Assembly (NCBI GenBank): GCA_002696685.1
Contig: NZSI01000036.1
Coordinates: 1-8,676, forward strand
Reading direction: 5' to 3'
DNA from: Chloroflexota bacterium
GTDB lineage: Bacteria > Chloroflexota > Dehalococcoidia > SAR202 > UBA826
DNA length: 8,676 nt
Positions 1 to 5,148 of this stretch are shown one piece after another. A program made the position numbers and the translations under genes. The number at the start of each line of letters is the position of its first letter. Position 1 is the first letter of the stretch. The notes under the pieces were generated by a model that saw only the letters and a program-made list of their open reading frames with translations, was not told the origin of the DNA and made no database searches.

Positions 1-197
1 GCCGTTACTACATCTGCGCCAGCACGAATATACTCTTCATGTACTTGACGAACTATGTCAGGGTGGGTCTTATTAGCAGCCCCGCACCAGGCAGAGGAAT
101 TCATCGTGGCACCCAATCTCGCGATTTCACTGCCAGTTGCTCCATCTAGAACAATGATTTCTTTATTGCTTAGTTTGTTATCAAGAATCATATTCAT
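1..197 (-). CDS. Homocysteine S-methyltransferase family protein (N-terminal fragment, cut by window edge)
   Basis: The reading frame starts at ATG 197-195 and runs off the left edge, giving about 65 residues that begin MNMILDNKLSNKEIIVLDGA. It shows the N-terminal signature of the homocysteine S-methyltransferase domain (the family of MmuM, BHMT and the MetH N-terminus): LDGATGSEIARLG at about 18-30, then W-CGAAN-THPDIVRQVHEEYIRAGADVV to about residue 65. In the family this barrel transfers a methyl group to the zinc-bound thiol of homocysteine to make methionine. The zinc-binding cysteines lie in the missing C-terminal part, so neither the methyl donor nor activity can be judged. An AAGGA Shine-Dalgarno five bases upstream supports the start; a second ATG two codons in (191-189) is possible. 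It is transcribed away from the TPR gene. Family assignment is firm; the exact substrate (S-methylmethionine, betaine, methyl-cobalamin or a seleno analogue) is open. Confidence 0.85.
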   Translation of the reverse strand, partial: MNMILDNKLSNKEIIVLDGATGSEIARLGATMNSSAWCGAANKTHPDIVRQVHEEYIRAGADVVT

Positions 198-202
198 ACT
201 TT

Positions 203-207
203 TCCTT
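203..207 (-). promoter_or_regulatory. Ribosome binding site for the homocysteine methyltransferase gene
   Basis: AAGGA on the minus strand lies 5 nt before the ATG at 197. This spacing fixes the first of the two closely spaced ATG codons as the likely start. Confidence 0.6.
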
Positions 208-373
208 ATCTGATTACGATGAGATTATTGGATTAGCCTTGCATATTCAAATGACGAGCATACTAAATTTCAGGACTTAACCGGTTGGAGTGGGACGGTA
301 CCTTTCTATAAGTATGGGGTGGTTCGAACTATTTCTCAGGATTTGAGGGTTCTATTCTGTAGGCTCTCTCCCA

Positions 374-387
374 CGTGCGGGCGCACG
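374..387. repeat. GC-rich inverted repeat (5-bp stem, 4-nt loop)
   Basis: CGTGC at 374-378 pairs with GCACG at 383-387 around a GGGC loop. No T-run follows on either strand, so it is not a classical rho-independent terminator. Its role is unknown; it could be a leader hairpin or protein-binding site for either divergent gene. Confidence 0.4.
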
Positions 388-422
388 CCTTAATACTTTC
401 TCCCCTCCCCTTCTTTGATTGT

Positions 423-442
423 ATCCTCCCTGGGGGGAGGAT
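423..442. repeat. Strong 8-bp hairpin in the TPR gene leader
   Basis: ATCCTCCC (423-430) is perfectly complementary to GGGAGGAT (435-442) across a TGGG loop. The G-rich arm could also pair with the C-rich tract at 402-410, and the C-rich arm is complementary to the GGAGG ribosome binding site at 484-488, so alternative folds are possible. No T-run follows it. Any regulatory role is inference. Confidence 0.5.
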
Positions 443-483
443 TTGATAGAGCGAACGAACATCAAAATCCGCTGTCAATCAAT

Positions 484-488
484 GGAGG
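484..488 (+). promoter_or_regulatory. Ribosome binding site that decides the TPR gene start
   Basis: GGAGG lies 8 nt upstream of ATG 497, an ideal spacing. It overlaps another in-frame ATG at 482, which therefore is unlikely to be the start. Confidence 0.65.
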
Positions 489-496
489 TACATGCA

Positions 497-952
497 ATGA
501 ATTCTTCTGAAGCACAACGTCTGAAACTTCAAGGTAGGAAATTCACCGAATCCAAACAGGATGGGAAAGCCTTTCTGTCATACAGGCAATCACTAACCCT
601 GAATCCGGATGACCCAGAAACTTGCAACTGGTTGGGTATAACTCTGGATAATATGGGGGCATATGAAGCCGCTATAGAGAACTATACTCGGGCTATTAAG
701 TTAGATCCGAATTATGAGAAAGCTCTCTATAACCGTGGAATGTCTTACATACAGACGGAAAATTACCAAGCTGCTATCGACGACTTCACAGAAGTGATAA
801 ATCTGGACTCTGAATTTAGTGGGCGAGCCAGATTGCAAATAAAATGGGCCCGTGAGTCACAGGGGTATCAAATTCAAGAATACCGCAGTGGGGACAAAGG
901 AATTATCGTGGGAATTCCAGACTCAAATGACAAAGCAGAAGACAAGGAATAA
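497..952 (+). CDS. Small tetratricopeptide repeat (TPR) protein
   Basis: The protein is about 151 residues long and almost entirely TPR. Three consecutive 34-residue helix-turn-helix units are visible at about 5-38, 39-72 and 73-106. Each ends in the usual LxPD-like turn: LNPDD at 35-39, LDPNY at 69-73, and LDSEF at the third. The canonical pattern W/Y-LG, A-Y, A-I-Y-A-I is clear in repeats 2 and 3. TPRs are protein-protein interaction scaffolds. No enzymatic domain, signal peptide or membrane segment is present, so a cytosolic adaptor is likely. The C-terminal 40 residues are charged and end in a Lys/Asp/Glu-rich tail. The frame is open upstream to TTG 419, but ATG 497 has the good GGAGG. 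It stands alone on the plus strand between the leader region and the converging tRNA, so its partner cannot be inferred from neighbours. Confidence 0.85.
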   Translation: MNSSEAQRLKLQGRKFTESKQDGKAFLSYRQSLTLNPDDPETCNWLGITLDNMGAYEAAIENYTRAIKLDPNYEKALYNRGMSYIQTENYQAAIDDFTEVINLDSEFSGRARLQIKWARESQGYQIQEYRSGDKGIIVGIPDSNDKAEDKE

Positions 953-1093
953 GTTTCTCCAAGATAAAACGCTTCAAATTTCTCTTTTCCCTCACTGGAG
1001 TCGGCAAAACATCGGCAAAACCTACTTAAAGGCCTTATTTTTATCGTATTACTCGATCTATTTCCTAAACAATGCTCAGGCACTGTTTAGCAT
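953..1093. other. Short non-coding spacer between converging TPR gene and tRNA-Sec
   Basis: No coding signal is evident. The spacer contains an 11-base unit present twice in tandem (TCGGCAAAAC at 1001-1010 and 1012-1021), a short AAGGCCTT palindrome followed by a T-rich stretch (1029-1042), and overlapping inverted repeats at 1065-1095. The palindrome has no room for a loop, so I do not call it a terminator, although transcription from both sides should end here. Confidence 0.4.
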
Positions 1094-1095
1094 TG
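1065..1095. repeat. Two overlapping, mutually exclusive 7-bp inverted repeats at the 3' end of tRNA-Sec
   Basis: CTAAACA (1065-1071) pairs with TGTTTAG (1084-1090), and CAATGCT (1070-1076) pairs with AGCATTG (1089-1095). Both have 12-nt loops and the arms overlap by two bases at each junction, so only one full stem can form. The second stem invades the encoded CCA end of the tRNA on the minus strand. It may influence 3' processing or termination of the tRNA transcript, but no T-run follows. Confidence 0.45.
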
Positions 1096-1191
1096 GCGGG
1101 AGCGCGAGGGAGTCGAACCCACCACACCAGTCGAAGGACTGCTGCCAACGGATTTGAAGTCCGCAGAGACCACCAGGCCCCATCCGCTCCC
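1094..1191 (-). tRNA. selC: Selenocysteine tRNA, anticodon TCA
   Basis: This 98-nt gene delivers Sec to in-frame UGA codons together with SelB. Hallmarks, 5' to 3' on the minus strand: acceptor arm GGGAGCGG from 1191; a 6-bp D stem GGGGCC/GGTCTC with a 4-nt TGGT loop (1181-1166), typical of tRNA-Sec; anticodon stem GCGGA/TCCGT closing the loop CTTCAAA, giving anticodon TCA at 1157-1155; a long variable arm (1147-1123) with an 8-position stem holding one G-G mismatch and a CTTC loop; T loop TTCGACT; discriminator G; encoded CCA (1096-1094). The 13-position acceptor plus T helix expected in bacteria (8+5) shows two non-Watson-Crick positions, G1184 against G1105 and U1121 against U1107. It lies 16 nt after the trxA stop on the same strand, so it may be processed from a trxA transcript. 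Confidence 0.93.
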
Positions 1192-1207
1192 ATTAGATTG
1201 CGATGAT

Positions 1208-1543
1208 CTAGTTTATCCCAGAAAGCGCTTCGTCCAATTTTTTCTGGATGATGGACTTTGGAACAGCTCCGACTATCTGATCAACCGGTTTCCCGTTATG
1301 AAAGATTAATAGAGCAGGAATACCTCTGATATTGTAAGAGAGTGACAAGTCCCCATTTGCATCTACGTCTAATTTCCCAACCTTGATTCTTCCATCATAT
1401 TCATCCGCTACCTGTGCTACCGAGGGAGCTATCATTTTGCATGGTTGGCACCAGTCAGCCCAAAAATCAACTAAAACAGGTATTTCAGACTGAAGTACCT
1501 CTTCATCAAAGTTTTCGCTAGTGATTTCTATCGGTGCAGACAT
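1208..1543 (-). CDS. trxA: Thioredoxin with a WCQPC active site
   Basis: At 111 residues this is a single-domain thioredoxin of normal length. It is a cytosolic disulfide reductase that takes electrons from thioredoxin reductase. VLVDFWADWCQPCKMIAP (23-40) carries the redox pair C32 and C35; the dipeptide between them is Gln-Pro instead of the usual Gly-Pro. Other family marks are the buried Asp26, the VGKLDVDAN strand (55-63), and the cis-proline loop RGIPALLIF with Pro76. There is no signal peptide. ATG 1543-1541 is preceded by AGGAG at a 6-nt spacing. It ends with TAG 16 nt before tRNA-Sec and follows the exported hypothetical protein by 75 nt on the same strand. The link to cysteine desulfurase and tRNA-Sec suggests a sulfur or selenium redox role, but general thioredoxin function is the safe call. 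Confidence 0.95.
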   Translation of the reverse strand: MSAPIEITSENFDEEVLQSEIPVLVDFWADWCQPCKMIAPSVAQVADEYDGRIKVGKLDVDANGDLSLSYNIRGIPALLIFHNGKPVDQIVGAVPKSIIQKKLDEALSGIN

Positions 1544-1549
1544 AGTTCT

Positions 1550-1554
1550 CTCCT
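1550..1554 (-). promoter_or_regulatory. Ribosome binding site for trxA
   Basis: AGGAG on the minus strand sits 6 nt before the trxA ATG. It immediately abuts the TAG at 1555-1553, which would end the upstream gene if its TGA stop were read through. Confidence 0.65.
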
Positions 1555-1618
1555 AATTTGAAACAAGTTCAATTCTTGTATTTAGATTATGGCATCTATC
1601 CATTTTATGGCACCCATC

Positions 1619-2188
1619 TCAGTCTCTTTTTTTCCAATAATCTATAAAATCTATCGGAATATACTCAATCTCATCCCAAAACAATGTGCCCAAAATCACT
1701 CCCTTTGGAACATCAAAAACAATATACCCTTCTACCTGTGTTTGCCTTGGCAACTCAACATCACCCCATAATATTGGAGAAATATCCTTCACGGTAGGAG
1801 TTTCCTCCAAAGAAACACTGACTGAGCGGGCCTTTGAAATTGGGTCAACAGCCGGAAATCTTCGACTTCGTCTATCCCCTATCGATGCAGCCTCAGTATC
1901 AACCAAAAGAGGAATAACTGTACTGGTCCTATTTACTATAGTCGGCTTCATAACAATCAATTGTCTATTTGAGGCACTGGGCGTGATTACCCATGTCTTT
2001 CCGTCAGTACCCTTATAGAACGCCGAATCAATGACCACAGGAAACCCCGTATGAACTTCAATATTCCTGCCGGCTACTGACCGTGTCTCTGGCTCACCAC
2101 TGCAGGCAAACGCAAAAACAGAAGATACAGCAACACAACCGATAACAATCAAAGATAAAATACTTGGTATTTTCAATCCATTTAACAA
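1619..2188 (-). CDS. Predicted exported or lipid-anchored protein, DUF4352-like, function unknown
   Basis: The 189-residue protein starts with a signal-like segment: Lys6, then a hydrophobic stretch at about 8-28 (IPSILSLIVIGCVAVSSVFA). Cys29 follows in the context AFAC-SGEPE. The lipobox is imperfect because position -3 is Ala and -2 is Phe, so either lipidation at Cys29 or cleavage by signal peptidase I at AFA is possible. The mature part is beta-rich, and the pattern IVMKPTIVNRTSTVIPLLV (78-96) followed by VEGYIVFDVPKG (152-163) resembles the Ig-like DUF4352 fold of secreted proteins. That resemblance is from memory of the pattern, not a search. The only in-frame start is TTG 2188-2186, with GGAAG 7 nt upstream; an in-frame TGA lies just before. 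It sits 40 nt after the cysteine desulfurase and 75 nt before trxA, probably in one transcript. No catalytic motif is visible. Confidence 0.75.
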   Translation of the reverse strand: MLNGLKIPSILSLIVIGCVAVSSVFAFACSGEPETRSVAGRNIEVHTGFPVVIDSAFYKGTDGKTWVITPSASNRQLIVMKPTIVNRTSTVIPLLVDTEAASIGDRRSRRFPAVDPISKARSVSVSLEETPTVKDISPILWGDVELPRQTQVEGYIVFDVPKGVILGTLFWDEIEYIPIDFIDYWKKRD

Positions 2189-2195
2189 TTCAACA

Positions 2196-2200
2196 CTTCC
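2196..2200 (-). promoter_or_regulatory. Ribosome binding site supporting the TTG start of the exported protein
   Basis: GGAAG on the minus strand lies 7 nt before TTG 2188. The nearby ATG at 2181 is out of frame and hits a stop at once, so this site decides the start. Confidence 0.5.
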
Positions 2201-2228
2201 GAATAATATTCATCAGTCAGGCTTGACA

Positions 2229-3425
2229 TTAAGAACTGGCAAGTGATGGCATAGACCTGAGTTTATATACAAGATCAATTAATGTTTCCAGCAAATAGTC
2301 TACATCTTCTTCAGAATTGTCTCTCCCTAATGTGATCCGAAGTGTACCCTGTGCTTGCTCCGCAGACCTACCCACGGCGAGAAGCACATGAGAGGGTTCT
2401 AAAGAAGCTGATGAGCAAGCACTTCCACTTGACGCGCAGATTCCCTTTAAGTCAAGTCCTAAAAGTATAGGCTCGCCTTCCACTCCTTCAAACGACACAC
2501 TTACATTGTTGGACAGCCTATCTGTATCGTGTCCATTGAAAACAACGCCTTCAATTTCTTTAAAAAGCGTTTGAACAATTTTGCTTTGCAGTTTCTGTAA
2601 TTTACTTTGGTTCTCCTCTAATTCTCCCACAGAAAGTTTTAACGCAGTAGCCATACCTACTATACCTGCCACGTTTTCAGTCCCAGATCTACGTTGGCGT
2701 TCTTGTCCTCCGCCCATCATGAGAGGCTCAAATGGAGTCCCTCTCCTAATAAACAATCCCCCCACCCCTCGAGGCCCATAAAACTTGTGAGCCGACATAC
2801 TCATCATATGAACACCTTTGAGTTCAGATAAGTTAATAGGTATGTGACCGAGAGCCTGCACAGCATCAGTATGGAATAAGATTGTTCTTTCATCTCTCTT
2901 AGAAATAGACCTGATAGATTCTGAAAGTTCTGCAATTGGCTGTATCGTTCCAATCTCATTATTAGCCATCATGATACTAACCAATACTGTTTCTGACGTT
3001 ACCGCGTTTAAGAGATCAGACTCACTAACAACACCATACTCATCTACTGGAAGATATGTAACCTTAAATCCAAATTGCTCCATTTGGTGGCATGTGTGCA
3101 AAATAGCATGATGCTCTATAGAGGACGTAATAATGTGCCTTCCAAGGTGTCTCATGGCCATGGCACCGCCTTTGATAGCAGCGTTGTCTGACTCAGTTCC
3201 TCCACTAGTAAAGGTTAGCTCGCTAGAACGGGCTCCAATCAGACTGGCGACTACACGCCGCGACCTGTCGACTGCGTTCCGAGCTTCCTGGGCCAGAGTA
3301 TAAAGGCTCGATGGATTTCCAAAACTACCCTTAAGGTAGGGAAGCATATCCTCCAAAGCTTCAGATCTAAGAGGCGTGGTTGCCGCGTGGTCCACGTAAA
3401 TTAATCTATCTAAATCACCGTTCAT
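2229..3425 (-). CDS. iscS: Cysteine desulfurase, IscS/NifS type (PLP enzyme)
   Basis: The 398-residue protein has the full length of a class I cysteine desulfurase. It removes sulfur from L-cysteine as an enzyme persulfide, leaving alanine, and supplies Fe-S clusters, thiolated tRNAs and cofactors; many family members also act on selenocysteine. Visible marks: [15 protein letters not shown] (10-24), [11 protein letters not shown] (71-81), the PLP-contacting EHHA (104-107) and HTDAVQ (185-190), the Schiff-base Lys214 in [17 protein letters not shown] (248-254), and the mobile catalytic loop [17 protein letters not shown] with Cys337. No IscU, IscR or SufC neighbour is present, so the scaffold it serves is unknown, and NifS is an equally valid name. 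ATG 3425 has only a close GGTGG (3-nt spacing). It is on the minus strand between speD and the exported protein. Proximity to tRNA-Sec raises the possibility of selenium delivery, which is inference. Confidence 0.95.
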   Translation of the reverse strand: MNGDLDRLIYVDHAATTPLRSEALEDMLPYLKGSFGNPSSLYTLAQEARNAVDRSRRVVASLIGARSSELTFTSGGTESDNAAIKGGAMAMRHLGRHIITSSIEHHAILHTCHQMEQFGFKVTYLPVDEYGVVSESDLLNAVTSETVLVSIMMANNEIGTIQPIAELSESIRSISKRDERTILFHTDAVQALGHIPINLSELKGVHMMSMSAHKFYGPRGVGGLFIRRGTPFEPLMMGGGQERQRRSGTENVAGIVGMATALKLSVGELEENQSKLQKLQSKIVQTLFKEIEGVVFNGHDTDRLSNNVSVSFEGVEGEPILLGLDLKGICASSGSACSSASLEPSHVLLAVGRSAEQAQGTLRITLGRDNSEEDVDYLLETLIDLVYKLRSMPSLASS

Positions 3426-3451
3426 TGGCCACCAATCTTATTGATTATTGT

Positions 3452-3505
3452 TCATCTCTCGGGACATATCCGAGCCCCATCCTCATAACCACACTTAAAC
3501 CTCAT
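3452..3505 (-). CDS. Possible 17-residue Cys-containing small ORF upstream of the cysteine desulfurase
   Basis: ATG 3505-3503 opens a frame that encodes MRFKCGYEDGARICPER and ends at TGA 3454-3452, 26 nt before the desulfurase ATG. Two cysteines are separated by eight residues. It fills about half of the 114-nt gap between speD and the desulfurase. The only purine-rich element upstream (AAGGTGA) is about 14 nt away, too far for a good ribosome binding site, and the ORF is short enough to be chance. If translated, it could be a leader peptide sensing cysteine supply or a tiny metal-binding peptide; neither is shown. The hairpin CTCGG/CCGAG falls within its 3' half. Confidence 0.25.
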   Translation of the reverse strand: MRFKCGYEDGARICPER

Positions 3506-3539
3506 TTCGCAGAATTGGTTCACCTTCCACCTCTTAATA

Positions 3540-3965
3540 TTATCCAATGTTTTGTTCGTTATCGGCCAATGACAACCTCTCACTAAGCATACCCTCTTCA
3601 GCTTCATCATCGGTTAAATATTCAATACCTCTTTCTATCAAATTAGACTTCGTTCTTTGAACACCAAAAAGCTTGGATACTTCGTGTTCAGCTTTGTCAG
3701 GGTCAAACCATTTACAGGAAAAAATATCTACATTTAAATAATTGCGTTCTGGAAATGTATGAACACTTATATGGCTTTCAGCGATCAATACTACCCCTGA
3801 AATACCCCAGTCAGTCTCCTTGGAACCCTTATAACTGACGACATTGGGGGGGGATATCGATGTCATACCCAGTATTGATGGATATGTCTCCAGAAATTCT
3901 TTAACCCTGGACTGATCCCACAGAAGCTTTCTATCGGCAGTGTAGCCGTCTATCATTAAGTGCAT
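3540..3965 (-). CDS. speD: S-adenosylmethionine decarboxylase proenzyme, bacterial class 1B
   Basis: The 141-residue protein makes decarboxylated SAM, the aminopropyl donor for spermidine synthesis. The motif VVLIAESHISVHTFPERNY (58-76) holds the self-cleavage site Glu63-Ser64; Ser64 becomes the pyruvoyl group. His69 and Cys84 (in NVDIFSCKWF) occupy the positions of the processing and proton-donating residues in the Thermotoga-type enzymes. N-terminal MHLMIDGYTADRKLL and the size match the short bacterial/archaeal class, with a roughly 20-residue extension rich in Glu, Asp and Asn at the C-terminus. ATG 3965 has no clear Shine-Dalgarno and the frame is open upstream without another start codon. 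It is the first gene of the minus-strand run, divergent from the ABC cassette; no spermidine synthase lies in the window. Confidence 0.95.
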   Translation of the reverse strand: MHLMIDGYTADRKLLWDQSRVKEFLETYPSILGMTSISPPNVVSYKGSKETDWGISGVVLIAESHISVHTFPERNYLNVDIFSCKWFDPDKAEHEVSKLFGVQRTKSNLIERGIEYLTDDEAEEGMLSERLSLADNEQNIG

Positions 3966-4173
3966 AGTACCAATATCATACCGATAAAATTTTCGGAAAC
4001 CTATCTTCGAAGGAATAATACAAATTTGGGAACCCTATAACTATTGAACTACGAAAGCCGTTGATTTACTATTCTTCAGTTGTAATAAAAGTTCTCAAAG
4101 TCTTAGCTAGCAGCAACTGTCCCACGTTATATCAATCGCAACCATAAAAAATTAACAGATTGAATAAAAGCCA
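3966..4173. promoter_or_regulatory. Divergent promoter region between speD and the ABC cassette
   Basis: These 208 bases separate two gene runs transcribed in opposite directions and must hold promoters for at least one of them. An imperfect palindrome CCGATAAAATTTTCGG at 3981-3996, with two central mismatched positions, lies 16 nt before speD and could be an operator or 5' UTR hairpin. A possible plus-strand promoter is listed separately. On the minus strand TATTAT (4020-4015) resembles a -10 box for speD but lacks a convincing -35. I see no small gene or recognisable riboswitch. Confidence 0.5.
4061..4088 (+). promoter_or_regulatory. Weak candidate sigma-70-like promoter for the ABC cassette
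   Basis: TTGATT at 4061-4066 resembles a -35 box, and TGTAATAA at 4081-4088 contains a -10-like hexamer about 14 to 16 nt later. The spacing is short of optimal and the match is partial, so this is tentative. Confidence 0.25.
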
Positions 4174-5148
4174 TTGATAGAAGTATCTGACATAACAAAA
4201 TACTATGGCGATTTTCCCGCAGTCACTGGTCTCACGTTTTCAGTGGAAAAAGGAGAAATCTTGGGATTTTTGGGGCCAAATGGTGCCGGCAAATCTACCA
4301 CAATGAAAATTCTGACCGGATTTATGCCTCCCACCAGTGGGACTGCCTCGATAGCAGGATTTGATATCGTAGAAGAATCTCTAAATGCTCGAAAACATAT
4401 AGGATATCTCCCTGAAACGGTTCCTTTGTATTCAGACATGACCATTGAAGACTATCTCTCGTTCATGGGCACCATTCGCGGGATGAGCGGAAATGAAATA
4501 GCCAAACGCCGTTCAGAGGTGATCGAGCTATGTCATATTGAAGAATACTCTTCAACCATCATAGGTAAATTATCGAAAGGATTCAGGCAGAGAGTTGGTA
4601 TAGCTCAGGCAATACTTCATGAACCTGATGTTCTTATCCTGGATGAACCTACTATAGGTATTGATCCAATACAAGTAGTCGAAACCCGCCAACTTATAAA
4701 AGATTTGGGAGACGAACACACTATTATATTGAGCTCCCATATCCTGCCAGAGGTCTCTCTAATTTGCGACAGGATAATAATTATTCATGAGGGTCAAATA
4801 GTCGCTGTAGACGAACCAGAGAATTTGGGCACCAATCTGTCTGGAGTGGAAAGAGTTGAACTCGAAGTAAAGGGCCCCAACAGGGAAATAATGGCTGTGC
4901 TGGAATCAGTCAATGGAGTTCAAGAAATAAGTCGGGACACTGCCACAGGTGGAGCGTTCCATAGATACCAAATTACTGTAGATCTCGGAAAAGATATCCG
5001 ATCTGAGTTAGCACTGGCAGTCATTAAAAATCAATGGGAATTGCTCAAACTGCAATCTTTAGGTATGAGCTTGGAAGAGATATTCCTTCGACTGACCATT
5101 GAAGAACAACCGCTCAATCCAAATCCTGTGCCGGAAGCAGCTGGATGA
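4174..5148 (+). CDS. ABC transporter ATP-binding protein, GldA-like
   Basis: The 324-residue protein is the cytoplasmic ATPase of an ABC-2 type system. All nucleotide-binding motifs are intact: Walker A GPNGAGKST (34-42), signature LSKGF (133-137), Walker B VLILDEP with catalytic Glu158, D-loop IGID (161-164), and switch His189 in SSHIL. The Q-loop position reads YLPE instead of carrying Gln, as is usual in the GldA/ABC-2 group. An ABC-ATPase core of about 220 residues is followed by a roughly 100-residue C-terminal extension ending in the EEIFLRLT motif typical of this family. An in-frame TAA lies three codons before TTG 4174, so TTG is the only reasonable start; no clear Shine-Dalgarno precedes it. 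The stop overlaps the permease start in ATGA, pointing to translational coupling. The substrate cannot be read from the sequence. Confidence 0.93.
   Translation: MIEVSDITKYYGDFPAVTGLTFSVEKGEILGFLGPNGAGKSTTMKILTGFMPPTSGTASIAGFDIVEESLNARKHIGYLPETVPLYSDMTIEDYLSFMGTIRGMSGNEIAKRRSEVIELCHIEEYSSTIIGKLSKGFRQRVGIAQAILHEPDVLILDEPTIGIDPIQVVETRQLIKDLGDEHTIILSSHILPEVSLICDRIIIIHEGQIVAVDEPENLGTNLSGVERVELEVKGPNREIMAVLESVNGVQEISRDTATGGAFHRYQITVDLGKDIRSELALAVIKNQWELLKLQSLGMSLEEIFLRLTIEEQPLNPNPVPEAAG

Larger units (their letters stand above)
198..496. other. Intergenic region between divergent genes, with two hairpins and a pyrimidine tract
   Basis: These roughly 300 bases separate the minus-strand methyltransferase from the plus-strand TPR gene and should carry promoters for both. 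I find no convincing -35/-10 pair on either strand. I read the minus-strand leader for SAM or cobalamin riboswitch motifs and recognised none. Visible structure is a CGTGC/GCACG hairpin (374-387), a 21-base uninterrupted pyrimidine tract (396-416), and a CCTCCC/GGGAGG hairpin (423-442). An open frame on the plus strand extends back from the TPR gene to TTG 419, but the residues before the GGAGG-preceded ATG at 497 do not look like TPR sequence, so I treat this as leader. Confidence 0.5.

Noticed and set aside
300..345. GGTTCGAACT resembling a tRNA T loop in the left intergenic region
   Set aside because: The flanking bases do not form a T stem, and no acceptor or anticodon arm can be drawn around it on either strand.
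1001..1021. Two tandem copies of TCGGCAAAAC with 11-base spacing, as a possible CRISPR or iteron
   Set aside because: Only two units, far too short for a CRISPR repeat, and no further copies; it may be a chance duplication.
1029..1045. AAGGCCTT followed by a T-rich stretch as a rho-independent terminator for the TPR gene
   Set aside because: The palindrome has no loop and only four base pairs per arm, so a stable hairpin is not possible.
852..1157. Plus-strand open frame of 101 codons overlapping the TPR gene end and tRNA-Sec
   Set aside because: It overlaps the TPR gene in another frame and runs into the antisense of tRNA-Sec; it shows no family features.
1553..1621. Possible selenocysteine read-through of the TGA stop of the exported protein (21 further sense codons to TAG, including two Cys-His pairs)
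   Set aside because: The only nearby stem is a short CCAT/ATGG, not a convincing bSECIS. The added residues match no family I recognise, and the extension runs into the trxA ribosome binding site. A host with tRNA-Sec makes the idea worth recording, but an ordinary stop is more likely.
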